Part shown: positions 56,569 to 64,000 of the stretch, piece after piece | Layout: each line of letters starts with the position of its first letter | Numbering within the stretch: position 1 is the stretch's first letter | NCBI RefSeq assembly: GCF_023078335.1 | Contig: NZ_CP095550.1 | Span: forward strand, 1,470,001 to 1,534,000 | DNA from: Metabacillus endolithicus | GTDB lineage: Bacteria > Bacillota > Bacilli > Bacillales > Bacillaceae | Direction: 5' to 3' | DNA: 64,000 bases | The notes under the pieces: model-generated | The model's input: only the letters and a program-made list of their open reading frames with translations | What the model was told of the DNA's origin: nothing | The model's database searches: none | Program-made: the position numbers and the translations under genes

Positions 56569-56596
56569 TTGAATTAATCATGGTATTTTTTATAAT
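56569..56596 (+). promoter_or_regulatory. promoter of YhgE-type gene
   Basis: TTGAAT, 16 nt, TATAAT, about 20 bp before operator candidate 2. Confidence 0.55.
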
Positions 56597-56616
56597 TGCA
56601 TTATACTCGACATTTT

Positions 56617-56630
56617 GTCAATTAATTAAC
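56617..56630. promoter_or_regulatory. TetR operator candidate 2
   Basis: GTCAATTAATTAAC, identical to candidate 1 at 13 of 14 positions, lies downstream of the plus-strand promoter where bound repressor would block transcription. Confidence 0.6.
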
Positions 56631-56659
56631 AGTATGTCTATAAAGGAGGACAATTTCCG

Positions 56660-57850
56660 ATGTTTCGAACTTACTTTACAAACAAATTACTTTGGATTGG
56701 TTTAGGTCTTATATCCCTTTTGGCCTGTATCTTCACCTTTGCATTTATGGGTTCTACTGTAAACCCCACTCCAAAAGAGCTGCCAATTGGAATTGTGTTA
56801 GAGGATGATGGTGTACAACTACCAAATGGAGAAGAACTTAATTTTGGTGAGAAATTGGGTGAACAAATTAAAGTTAATGACAGTACTTCAGTTGAATGGA
56901 TCTTGTATGAAACAGAAAAGGATGCACTAGAAGAAATGAAGAACAAAGAAGTGTATGGAACGTTAATCCTATCAAAGGATTTGTCTAAAAATGTTTATTC
57001 ATTGTTAACAAATACACCTACAAAGCCGGTTATCAAAACCTATTTAAATGAAGGTATGAATATGAGCGGAGCAAATGTGGCAGCTCAAATAACAGCTGGA
57101 GTAACTAACCAGTTTAATCTACAAATTCAGGAACAATTGTTTAATAGAATAGATGAGGTAAAAGCACCTATAAGTTCAGATCTTGCCAAATTACTTGCAA
57201 ACCCAATATCAGTTACTACTGAGAAGGTTAATCCTATAGGCGAAAATTCAGCAAATGGAAATACACCTGCACTATTTACTCAATTACTTTGGTTAACAAC
57301 TTTTTTCAGCTCAATGATTCTCTTTACAATCGTTAATAAAGTTACGGGAGGAAAATGGAGTCTTACTTCAATCAGTAGTCAATTGCTATCAGGTGTTTTA
57401 TTTGTTACTAGTATCTCTATTATCATTTTGCTACTAACTGAAAATTTTTTAAATGTAGTGATACCTAATAGTAGCGATATGTTGCTTTTAATGATCTTTA
57501 CTGGTTTATGCTTTTTCTTCATACAAAATGCATTATTAAATTGGATTGGATACCCAGCTGCTCCACTAATTATTTTGCTATTCTTCTTTTCGATGCCTGT
57601 TCTAACAATGGCACCGGAAATGCTTCCTACTATTACTCACGATTGGTTATATTCATGGGTTCCGTTCCGTTTTAGTGTAGAAGGGTTTAAAGATTTCTTA
57701 TTTTTCAAGAAGGAGATTTTTGAAGAAGGGGTAGGTACGCTTGGAATCATTGGTTTAAGCTCATTACTCTTAATGGGATTATCTATCTTAAAGCCTGCTA
57801 AGAAAACTAACACTAAAACTGAAAAGAAACAGAAGACTGTTGCTGTCTAA
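56660..57850 (+). CDS. YhgE/Pip-type ABC-2-like membrane protein
   Basis: This 396-residue protein has one N-terminal helix, an extracytoplasmic domain (about 35-210, with PKELPIGIVLEDDG and YGTLILSKDLSKNVY), and five to six C-terminal helices. This is the YhgE/Pip/SNG1-type ABC-2 permease-like architecture. No ATPase is adjacent. The partner regulator is divergently transcribed, and an AAAGGAGG site precedes the ATG. It probably exports or resists a toxic lipid-like compound; not proved. Confidence 0.85.
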   Translation: MFRTYFTNKLLWIGLGLISLLACIFTFAFMGSTVNPTPKELPIGIVLEDDGVQLPNGEELNFGEKLGEQIKVNDSTSVEWILYETEKDALEEMKNKEVYGTLILSKDLSKNVYSLLTNTPTKPVIKTYLNEGMNMSGANVAAQITAGVTNQFNLQIQEQLFNRIDEVKAPISSDLAKLLANPISVTTEKVNPIGENSANGNTPALFTQLLWLTTFFSSMILFTIVNKVTGGKWSLTSISSQLLSGVLFVTSISIIILLLTENFLNVVIPNSSDMLLLMIFTGLCFFFIQNALLNWIGYPAAPLIILLFFFSMPVLTMAPEMLPTITHDWLYSWVPFRFSVEGFKDFLFFKKEIFEEGVGTLGIIGLSSLLLMGLSILKPAKKTNTKTEKKQKTVAV

Positions 57851-57855
57851 TTTTT

Positions 57856-57884
57856 AAAAGCCACATTCTAGATAAGAATGTGGC
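57856..57884. terminator. bidirectional terminator
   Basis: AAAGCCACATTCT and AGAATGTGGCTTT form a 13-bp stem between convergent genes. Confidence 0.85.
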
Positions 57885-57896
57885 TTTATCATTGGA

Positions 57897-58826
57897 TTAT
57901 TTTGTAAATGCTTCTGTTAATACAGGAACAATTTGTTTTTTACGAGAAACAACACCTTTAAGAGTAGCTTGGTTGTTATCTAGTGTTACGTTAAATGCTT
58001 GTTCCACTTTGCTTGTTTCATTACCGATTGCAACTGCTACAGAATCATTTGTTAAAATGTCTGTAACAACGAATAGGAATAAATCTAAGCCTTTTTCAGA
58101 AACAACGTTTGAAAGAGCCGCTTCAATTTCAGCTTTATGTACAAGAACATCATTTGTATCAACAGCATTAACTTGTGCGATTTCTACTTTGCTAGATCCC
58201 ATTTGGAATTCTTTTGCATCAAGTGAAATTAATTGCTCAACAGATTTATCACTTAAATCTGCTCCAGCTTTTAACATTTCTAATCCGTAAGTGTTTGCAT
58301 CAACACCTGCAATCTCAGCTAATTCTTTAGCAGCATCAATATCTTCTTGTGTGCAAGTTGGTGATTTAAATAATAAAGAGTCAGAAATAATCGCTGAAAG
58401 CATTAAACCTGCTGTTTCTTTTTCAATTGCAACACCATTCTCTTTGTAAAGCTTGTTAAGAATTGTTGCCGTACAACCTACCGGTTCAGCACGATAGTAC
58501 AAAGGATCACTTGTTTCAAAATTTGCAATACGGTGATGGTCGATAACCTCAAGTACGCGAACTGAATCAATATCGTCAGCACTTTGTTGACGCTCATTAT
58601 GGTCAACTAAAATAACTTCACTTGCTTCACCTGCTACTTTTTCAACAAGACGTGGAGCTTCCTTTTTAAAGTAGTCAAGTGCATATTGAGTTTCCCCGCT
58701 TACTTCACCTAAACGAACAGGCTCAGCATTTTGACCAATTTTATTTTTTAATTCAGCATACGCAATGGCAGAACAGATTGTATCTGTATCCGGATTTTTG
58801 TGACCAAAAACAAGTACTTTTTCCAT
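57897..58826 (-). CDS. ppaC: manganese-dependent inorganic pyrophosphatase PpaC
   Basis: This 309-residue family II pyrophosphatase has metal-binding motifs [21 protein letters not shown] and DHHRIAN in the DHH domain and SRKKQ in the DHHA2 domain. It hydrolyses PPi from biosynthesis and needs Mn2+ or Co2+. Length and motifs are those of B. subtilis PpaC. Single gene with its own terminator. Confidence 0.96.
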   Translation of the reverse strand: MEKVLVFGHKNPDTDTICSAIAYAELKNKIGQNAEPVRLGEVSGETQYALDYFKKEAPRLVEKVAGEASEVILVDHNERQQSADDIDSVRVLEVIDHHRIANFETSDPLYYRAEPVGCTATILNKLYKENGVAIEKETAGLMLSAIISDSLLFKSPTCTQEDIDAAKELAEIAGVDANTYGLEMLKAGADLSDKSVEQLISLDAKEFQMGSSKVEIAQVNAVDTNDVLVHKAEIEAALSNVVSEKGLDLFLFVVTDILTNDSVAVAIGNETSKVEQAFNVTLDNNQATLKGVVSRKKQIVPVLTEAFTK

Positions 58827-58918
58827 AATGAACTCCTTTACACATTAAAATATACTCTATCATATCATAATTACTATGGATTATTTAACCATGAATTATG
58901 AAAAAAATAATGATTTCA

Positions 58919-59057
58919 TCAAAAATGTTTCAACATTTCTATCTTTGTTAAAGCTTCCTTCCATTCTCTGATTACTTCTTCCACTATTTCACTAGCAGCT
59001 TGATCGTTTTTAAGAAGTCTTGTAGCTTGACCTGACCATAATAAAATCTGTCTTAAA
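58919..59057 (-). pseudogene. C-terminal remnant of nitronate monooxygenase
   Basis: The minus strand encodes LRQILLWSGQATRLLKNDQA and on to KHF then TGA. This matches the extreme C-terminus of nitronate monooxygenase/2-nitropropane dioxygenase proteins (the WSGQATRL-like segment near the FMN site end). No upstream part remains: the fragment begins right after the terminator of the PrmA-like gene. It is a true gene remnant rather than a sequencing frameshift. Confidence 0.6.
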
Positions 59058-59058
59058 C

Positions 59059-59101
59059 AATAAAAGCCTGTAGAGAATCAACCAACTCTCTACAGGCCTT
59101 A
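59059..59101 (-). terminator. terminator after PrmA-like gene
   Basis: On the minus strand GCCTGTAGAGAGTTGG and CTCTACAGGC form a stem followed by TTTTATTG. Confidence 0.85.
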
Positions 59102-59103
59102 TT

Positions 59104-59994
59104 TTATTCTTTACTAAAATGAATTGATACCCATTCATTTGTCTGGGCTTTTTCTTCTATAGCAAAACCACCTTTGGCAAATACGTCAATTAATTGATCA
59201 ATATGCCATTCAACTAATCCCGAAATGAAGAAAGTATCACTATTTTTTAACAAATCATGCCTTTCAATAATACTCATTGTTTCATTTGCTCCAATATTAA
59301 TGATAATGAAATCATAATGATCATTTATTTGATAATCACCAGTGATAAGATCCGCTTGAACAACTTGAAGGTCATTTGTTAAATTGTTCAGTTCTGCGTT
59401 ATGATGAAATTCACGAGCTACTTCTTCATAATCGACAGCCACAACCTTGTCTGCCCCTTTTAGAGATGCTGCAATAGCAAGCATACCAGACCCTGTTCCT
59501 AGGTCAAGAACACTTTTCCCAGTAAGGTCCTTATCCAAAATCATTCGTAAGCAGCCTTGAGTTGTTTCATGTAACCCAGTTCCAAACGCTGCCAAAGGAT
59601 CGAATTTTAGCACATGTTTATCTTCATACTGTTTTTCGGAGTTTGGATATTGAATAACCCAACCATTACCTAGATCTATGTCTTCAAATTCATAGGTTTG
59701 CTCCCAATTTGTTTCATCATAGGTTTTATAATGAATGGCATCTCTTGAGATAGTAAGCGTTGATTCAATTAATGGATAATAGGATTCTGGTAGGTTTTCT
59801 ACCTCAAGATCACTCGCATAGATTTTTAAGTCTATATGCTGATCTTCTTTTTCCTCATAACCATATCCGTTTTGGACCTTTATTATTTCAATCGGTGATT
59901 CATAATATAAATTGTAGATGCCTGCTGCATTTAGCAGATCCGTAACTTCCTGAACATTTTTATAAGGTATGTTTATTGAAAATTCATGTAACAT
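59104..59994 (-). CDS. PrmA-like protein methyltransferase
   Basis: This 296-residue protein has the PrmA architecture: a small N-terminal ferredoxin-like domain and a SAM-binding domain with FDPLAAFGTGLHETT and VLDLGTGSGMLAIAAS. PrmA trimethylates ribosomal protein L11. The canonical prmA normally lies in the dnaK operon, so this stand-alone gene is probably a paralog. The active-site loop NIGANE differs from the usual NILA form, so another protein substrate is possible. Confidence 0.85.
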   Translation of the reverse strand: MLHEFSINIPYKNVQEVTDLLNAAGIYNLYYESPIEIIKVQNGYGYEEKEDQHIDLKIYASDLEVENLPESYYPLIESTLTISRDAIHYKTYDETNWEQTYEFEDIDLGNGWVIQYPNSEKQYEDKHVLKFDPLAAFGTGLHETTQGCLRMILDKDLTGKSVLDLGTGSGMLAIAASLKGADKVVAVDYEEVAREFHHNAELNNLTNDLQVVQADLITGDYQINDHYDFIIINIGANETMSIIERHDLLKNSDTFFISGLVEWHIDQLIDVFAKGGFAIEEKAQTNEWVSIHFSKE

Positions 59995-60087
59995 GATTGA
60001 TTCCTCTCTTTATATGTAATGCGCTCAAACGTCCATTCACAGTTTAATATAGATCGTATTAAGATAGCAAATTGTTTTCAAATCTAA

Positions 60088-60119
60088 TAAAAAAGAACCT
60101 AGTATTGCACTAGGTCCTT
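60088..60119 (-). terminator. terminator after epimerase/aldo-keto operon
   Basis: On the minus strand GACCTAGTGCAATACTAGGTTC forms a stem followed by TTTTTTA. Confidence 0.8.
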
Positions 60120-60125
60120 CATTCA

Positions 60126-60974
60126 CTATTTATCACCATTCACATAGTCACGCCATTTATGCTGTGGCTGCCAATTTAATAGCTTCTTAGCTTTTTCATT
60201 AGAAAATAATGTCTCATAGCCTTTTAATTGTTTACGAATTTCAACACCCGGATAAACGGTGTCCATAAGCTTTTGACTTTCAATATTCATGCTCGTTTCA
60301 TCAGCAGCGATATTCAACGCAACTGAGCCTAACCCATCTGTTTCAATAGCCAATCGATAGGCAACCGCTGCATCTCTAGCATCAATATAGCTCCACATAA
60401 TTACTTTTCTTTGTTCCGGATCATTGATAAAACTAGGAAAGTTTTCGTACATATGTGGGGCAATAATATTTCCTAACCTCATTGATACAACCTGTATACC
60501 AGTCCGCCTGTGAATCATATCGGCTGTTTGTTCATTTACGATTTTTGATAACCCATAACTATCTTCAGGTAATTGTGGATGATTTTCATCAAGTGGCGCA
60601 TATTGCGGCAGCTCTTTTAATGGGAAAACTAATCCATATGATGATTCACTAGATGAAATCACTGCTTTTTTAATTCCCAGAGATCCAGCAGCTTCTAATA
60701 TATTGTAGGTCGACATCACATTATTTTGAAATGTCACTTCATTTGGGTGAGAATAGGCAACTGGAATTGCTGCCAAATGAACAACAGCATCTGCACCAGC
60801 CAATACTCCATAAACTTCACCTAAATTTTGCAAATCTGTTATAACTGTTTTACAAATTGGATTCTCGGGATGTTTGATATCTGCATTTACAACTTCATAT
60901 CCATGATCAAGAAATTCTTTTATAACAGAATATCCAAGAAGGCCGCTCCCTCCTGTTACAACAACTTTCTTCAT
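60126..60974 (-). CDS. NAD-dependent epimerase/dehydratase family protein
   Basis: This 282-residue extended SDR has the Rossmann motif VTGGSGLLGYSV, VVHLAAIP, and the YGLSK catalytic Tyr-Lys pair with SSSESSYG before it. The substrate is probably a nucleotide sugar or sugar. The start at 60974 has an AAGGTGTG site. It lies 13 nt after the aldo/keto reductase stop on the same strand, so they form a two-gene operon. Confidence 0.88.
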   Translation of the reverse strand: MKKVVVTGGSGLLGYSVIKEFLDHGYEVVNADIKHPENPICKTVITDLQNLGEVYGVLAGADAVVHLAAIPVAYSHPNEVTFQNNVMSTYNILEAAGSLGIKKAVISSSESSYGLVFPLKELPQYAPLDENHPQLPEDSYGLSKIVNEQTADMIHRRTGIQVVSMRLGNIIAPHMYENFPSFINDPEQRKVIMWSYIDARDAAVAYRLAIETDGLGSVALNIAADETSMNIESQKLMDTVYPGVEIRKQLKGYETLFSNEKAKKLLNWQPQHKWRDYVNGDK

Positions 60975-60987
60975 AAAATCACACACC

Positions 60988-61935
60988 TTAGTTTAAAATA
61001 TCTTCAATTTTCGCAATCACATCAGCTGTTAATGTAACGTCTGAGCCTTTTGCATTTTCAATAATTTGCTCTGGCTTTGTTGCACCAACTAGAGTACTCG
61101 CGATATTAGGTAAACGTAAAATCCATGCAATCGCTAATTGAGATAAACTAATATCTAACTCTTTAGCTAGATTTCCTAGTTGTTCAACCTTTGTAAGTGT
61201 TTCATCATTTAATAATTGATCCATAAACATGTTAGAGTTAGGATCTGTTGCACGACTTCCTTTTGGAGCTCGGTTATTTAAACTATATTTTCCTGTTAAT
61301 ACACCTTGTGCTAATGGAGAAAATACAATTTGACCAATTCCGTGCTGTTCACTAACCGGGATCACTTCTTTTTCTATGTAACGGTGAAACATGTTATAGT
61401 TCGGTTGATTTACAACAATGCGATCTAATAAATATTTCTCTGCAGTCCCAACTGCTTCTTGAATTTGTTGAGCTGTCCATTCACTTACACCTGCATATAA
61501 TATTTTTCCTTGGCGAACTAAATCATCAATGGTTCTTAATGTTTCATCAACAGGTGTTTCTGGATCATAACGGTGACAGTAATAAATGTCCACATAATCA
61601 GTATTTAATCGTTTCAAGCTGGCATGAAGCTGTTCAAACACATGTTTTCTAGAAAGTCCACGGTCATTAGGTCCTTCCCCCATCGGCCAAAACACTTTGG
61701 TTGCTAACACATATGAATCACGACTGTACCCACCAAGTGCTTCTCCGACAACTTTCTCAGATTCCCCTGTTGCATATACATTTGCTGTATCAAATGAATT
61801 TATTCCTAAATCATAGGCTGTTTCAATCGTTTTAACTGCTTTATCTTTTTCAGTAGAAGCACCATATGTAAGCCAGCTTCCTAAGCTTACTTCACTTACT
61901 TTTAATCCTGATCTGCCTAAACGTCTATATTTCAT
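60988..61935 (-). CDS. aldo/keto reductase (Kv-beta-like)
   Basis: This 315-residue TIM-barrel oxidoreductase shows the AKR tetrad region (Asp in FDTANVY, Tyr, Lys in LATKV, His in YYCHR) and the NADPH-site GATKPEQIIEN near the end. MKYRRLGRSGLKVSEVSLG resembles voltage-gated-channel beta-subunit-like AKRs. AAAGGAGATG precedes the ATG at 61935. It is the first gene of the operon with the epimerase and divergent from an HxlR regulator, so it may respond to reactive carbonyls. Confidence 0.92.
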   Translation of the reverse strand: MKYRRLGRSGLKVSEVSLGSWLTYGASTEKDKAVKTIETAYDLGINSFDTANVYATGESEKVVGEALGGYSRDSYVLATKVFWPMGEGPNDRGLSRKHVFEQLHASLKRLNTDYVDIYYCHRYDPETPVDETLRTIDDLVRQGKILYAGVSEWTAQQIQEAVGTAEKYLLDRIVVNQPNYNMFHRYIEKEVIPVSEQHGIGQIVFSPLAQGVLTGKYSLNNRAPKGSRATDPNSNMFMDQLLNDETLTKVEQLGNLAKELDISLSQLAIAWILRLPNIASTLVGATKPEQIIENAKGSDVTLTADVIAKIEDILN

Positions 61936-61984
61936 CTCAACATCTCCTTTAACAAAATGAATGAACATGTTATTTGTGGTATCG

Positions 61985-61998
61985 TTTACATTTGTAAA
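61985..61998. promoter_or_regulatory. candidate HxlR operator
   Basis: TTTACATTTGTAAA, a perfect 6+6 palindrome, lies in the divergent space between the aldo/keto reductase and the HxlR gene. Confidence 0.5.
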
Positions 61999-62101
61999 TT
62001 ATATATAGTTGCAAAATGGTATACAAGTACTGAAATATTATTGATATAATAAAAAATAAGTTATCTACTTTACTTTTTATAGTAACTATAAGGGGGATAC
62101 T

Positions 62102-62419
62102 ATGGAGAAAGCAAACGAGTTACATATTGAATGTTCCATTGAAAAAGCACTAAATATTATAGGTGGAAAATGGTCATTTCTTGTTATTAAACAACTCTTT
62201 GATGGAACAAGAAGATTCGGTGAACTACAACGTGCAATCCCAAATATCAGTCCAAAAGCACTAACAGATACACTTCGTCATTTAGAAAGTCATGAAGTAC
62301 TAACCCGTGAAACCTTTGCAACTGTACCTGTGACAGTTCAATATACTTTAACAGAGAAAGGCCATGCTTTAAATATAATGTTAAAAGAAATGAAAAAATG
62401 GGGAGCACAGTGGGGATAA
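62102..62419 (+). CDS. HxlR-family transcriptional regulator
   Basis: This 105-residue winged-helix regulator (CSIEKALNIIGGKWSFLVIK, RRFGELQRAIPNISPKALTDT) belongs to the HxlR/YodB type. The Cys at residue 11 stands where redox-sensing members have their sensor Cys. It probably regulates the divergent aldo/keto reductase operon under electrophile or aldehyde stress. Confidence 0.9.
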   Translation: MEKANELHIECSIEKALNIIGGKWSFLVIKQLFDGTRRFGELQRAIPNISPKALTDTLRHLESHEVLTRETFATVPVTVQYTLTEKGHALNIMLKEMKKWGAQWG

Positions 62420-62451
62420 CTGAGGCTTCATATAAAATAGGCTACTAAGCA

Positions 62452-62488
62452 AAGTGAACTCTAATATAATATGAGTTCACTTTTTTCA
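62452..62488 (+). terminator. terminator after hxlR gene
   Basis: AAGTGAACTC and GAGTTCACTT form a stem, followed by TTTTC. Confidence 0.85.
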
Positions 62489-62573
62489 TTTTTCAAGTGA
62501 GATTTATCACATCAATTTTTATTGGAATCCCTTAACCTTACCTTAAGAAAAGCAAAACGTAAGGGGGATTATG

Positions 62574-62696
62574 ATGAGCAAAAAAATAAAGCACGAAGAT
62601 CATGAACTTAGAGGTACCTTAATTAGTGTTTTTGTCATTGGTTTTTTCATTATAGTCATGTGGTTTGGTGTTTATTTCTTTTATTTATCACGATAG
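62574..62696 (+). CDS. cbaD: ba3-type cytochrome oxidase subunit IIa
   Basis: This 40-residue, one-helix membrane protein (hydrophobic segment residues 14-34, LISVFVIGFFIIVMWFGVYF) has the size and position of subunit IIa of ba3-type oxidases. AAGGGGG before the paired ATG codons favours the second ATG. It precedes subunits II and I in the order known from Thermus and Bacillus ba3 operons. Confidence 0.82.
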   Translation: MSKKIKHEDHELRGTLISVFVIGFFIIVMWFGVYFFYLSR

Positions 62697-62711
62697 TTAG
62701 GGGGTTTTACA

Positions 62712-63182
62712 ATGCATTTTCATAAATTTGAAAAAATCTGGTTAGGATTCGGAATTATTTCTTTAGTTTTATTTCTAAGTATTATTGGAGTAACAGCATT
62801 TGCTTTCAATCATCATCCTTCAGGGGGTATGGATACAATCGATCCTGATAAAGTAGAGCAAACAGCTCCTTTTGACAACCCTGGTGTACATCAAATTGAT
62901 GACAACACATATGAAGTTATTATCGTTGCAAAAGCATTTGGGTACGATCCAGCGGAAATAAAAGTACCAGTTGGAAAAAAAGTAGTTTTTAAGGTAGCTA
63001 GTACTGATGTTACTCATAGCTTCTCAATTGCAAAAACAAATGTAAACATGATGGTTGTACCTGGTCAAATTAATACAAAGGAATATACGTTTGATGAGGC
63101 TGGACAGTATTTGGTGATTTGTAACGAGTACTGTGGCACAGGGCATCATTTTATGAAAACAACAATTGAGGTGGTTGAGTGA
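62712..63182 (+). CDS. cbaB: ba3-type cytochrome oxidase subunit II (CuA)
   Basis: This 156-residue protein has one N-terminal helix and a periplasm-facing cupredoxin domain. CuA ligands are visible as His in THSFS and Cys/Cys/His/Met in CNEYCGTGHHFM. It accepts electrons from cytochrome c and passes them to subunit I. Its stop TGA overlaps the subunit I ATG. Confidence 0.93.
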   Translation: MHFHKFEKIWLGFGIISLVLFLSIIGVTAFAFNHHPSGGMDTIDPDKVEQTAPFDNPGVHQIDDNTYEVIIVAKAFGYDPAEIKVPVGKKVVFKVASTDVTHSFSIAKTNVNMMVVPGQINTKEYTFDEAGQYLVICNEYCGTGHHFMKTTIEVVE

Positions 63183-64000
63183 TGAAACAGATTAGTTTAG
63201 GAGATAGAAAGCTCGCTATTACAAATATTGTTGTAGCATATATTGCTTTTTTAATAGGTACATTCTGCGGTTTAATGCAGGTGTTTATTAGAAATGATGC
63301 ACTAACACTTCCACCATGGCTTGACTATTATCAAATACTAACAGCACATGGCGTTTTATTAGCACTTATTTTTACAACTTATTTTATCTTTGCTTTTCTT
63401 ATTTCTGGAATGAGCTATTCTCTCGGTGCTTTTGGACCGAAAGTACGCCTTTTTTCATGGATTGGATTTTTTGTAACAACAGCCGGAACAATTCTTGCAA
63501 CCGTCGAAATTATTGCTGGCAGAGCTTCTGTTCTTTACACATTTTACGCACCACTTCAAGCAAGCGGATGGTATTATGTAGGTTTGGCACTATTCGTAGT
63601 AGGAACTTGGATATACAGCTTTGCCCTTATTGGTCATTATGTAAAATGGAAAAAACAACATAAAAAACAACTAAGTCCTTTGTTTGCCTATATGACGATA
63701 TCTACTCTTATTCTTTGGATTATTGCTTGCCTAGGTGTAGTAGCAACTGTATTATTTCAATTTATACCTTGGGCGTTTGGCTGGGTTGATACGATAAATG
63801 TTGAATTGAGCCGTTCACTTTTCTGGTATTTCGGGCACCCGCTCGTATACTTCTGGTTGTTACCTGCTTATATGGCATGGTATGTAGTTGTTCCAAAAAT
63901 TATTGGCGGAAAAGTTTTTAGTGACTCACTTGCACGTTTGTCATTCGTGTTATTTATTTTATTTTCTATCCCTGTTGGCTTTCACCATCAGCTTACAGAA
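63182..64000 (+). CDS. cbaA: ba3-type cytochrome oxidase subunit I, 5' part (cut by window end)
   Basis: An ATG at 63182 overlaps the subunit II stop by one base. The 273 residues present include a haem-ligand His in AHGVLLALIF. The CuB/cross-link motif GHPLVYFW carries the His-Tyr pair, and the next pair of CuB histidines appears in GFHHQLTE. About seven membrane helices are in view; the rest of this roughly 550-residue subunit lies beyond the window. Confidence 0.93.
   Translation, partial: MKQISLGDRKLAITNIVVAYIAFLIGTFCGLMQVFIRNDALTLPPWLDYYQILTAHGVLLALIFTTYFIFAFLISGMSYSLGAFGPKVRLFSWIGFFVTTAGTILATVEIIAGRASVLYTFYAPLQASGWYYVGLALFVVGTWIYSFALIGHYVKWKKQHKKQLSPLFAYMTISTLILWIIACLGVVATVLFQFIPWAFGWVDTINVELSRSLFWYFGHPLVYFWLLPAYMAWYVVVPKIIGGKVFSDSLARLSFVLFILFSIPVGFHHQLTE

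Overview
The window is chromosomal DNA from a low-GC, endospore-forming Gram-positive of the Bacillaceae (Bacillus sensu lato). The evidence is a Bacillus-type 16S/23S rRNA pair, strong AGGAGG ribosome sites with ATG, GTG and TTG starts, and many genes with recognisable Bacillus subtilis counterparts: thiT, hemY, yfiBC, ydaT, htpG, trhO, des-desK-desR, yerO-swrC and ppaC. Coat-protein-like and Spo0M-like genes also point to a spore former. The species cannot be fixed from the sequence alone.

Layout. 1-2930: the 5' part of a 23S gene, a tRNA-free spacer, a complete 16S gene and tandem rRNA promoters, all on the minus strand. 3.6-4.5 kb: TPP riboswitch and thiamine transporter. 5-12.5 kb: membrane metallopeptidase, EamA permease, DinB protein, a sortase-anchored SGNH esterase, a secreted 28-residue-repeat protein, hemY and an SMP-30 lactonase. 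12.5-16.1 kb: a heterodimeric ABC exporter. 16.2-21.5 kb: two small stress/thiamine-type genes, tRNA-Ala, and a 1314-residue secreted nuclease/5'-nucleotidase behind a Pho box. 21.6-30.1 kb: DnaD-domain protein, coat-like proteins, a c-di-GMP phosphodiesterase, a STAS protein and a sugar-dehydrogenase-like gene. 30.3-38.8 kb: YqcI, isochorismatase, EamA/MocR divergent pair, htpG with a CIRCE element, trhO and a nitroreductase. 38.9-50 kb: LysM proteins, AraC regulator, lipoprotein, a TerC-type Mn exporter with a Mn riboswitch, the des-desK-desR cold-shock lipid desaturation operon, and a second Mn riboswitch in front of a three-gene operon. 50-57.9 kb: SwrC RND pump with its TetR regulator, a diguanylate cyclase, and a TetR/YhgE-type pair. 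57.9-64 kb: pyrophosphatase, a nitronate monooxygenase remnant, a PrmA-like methyltransferase, epimerase and aldo/keto reductase, HxlR regulator, and the start of a ba3-type cytochrome oxidase operon that runs off the end.

The most interesting unit is at 48.8-49.8 kb. A yybP-ykoY (Mn2+) riboswitch with two tandem terminators precedes an FbpB-like micro-protein, a half-length Spo0M-like arrestin-fold protein and a YkvA/DUF1232 protein. This suggests a manganese-controlled module of unknown function. Other notable regulation includes a perfect CIRCE on htpG and a Pho box on the secreted nuclease. Candidate operators also stand beside several divergent or adjacent regulators.

Caution on quality: about ten genes, including htpG and terC, are split by single-base indels, mostly next to short homopolymers. 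This looks like uncorrected sequencing error rather than gene decay, so the 'pseudogene' entries below should be read as probably intact genes in the organism.
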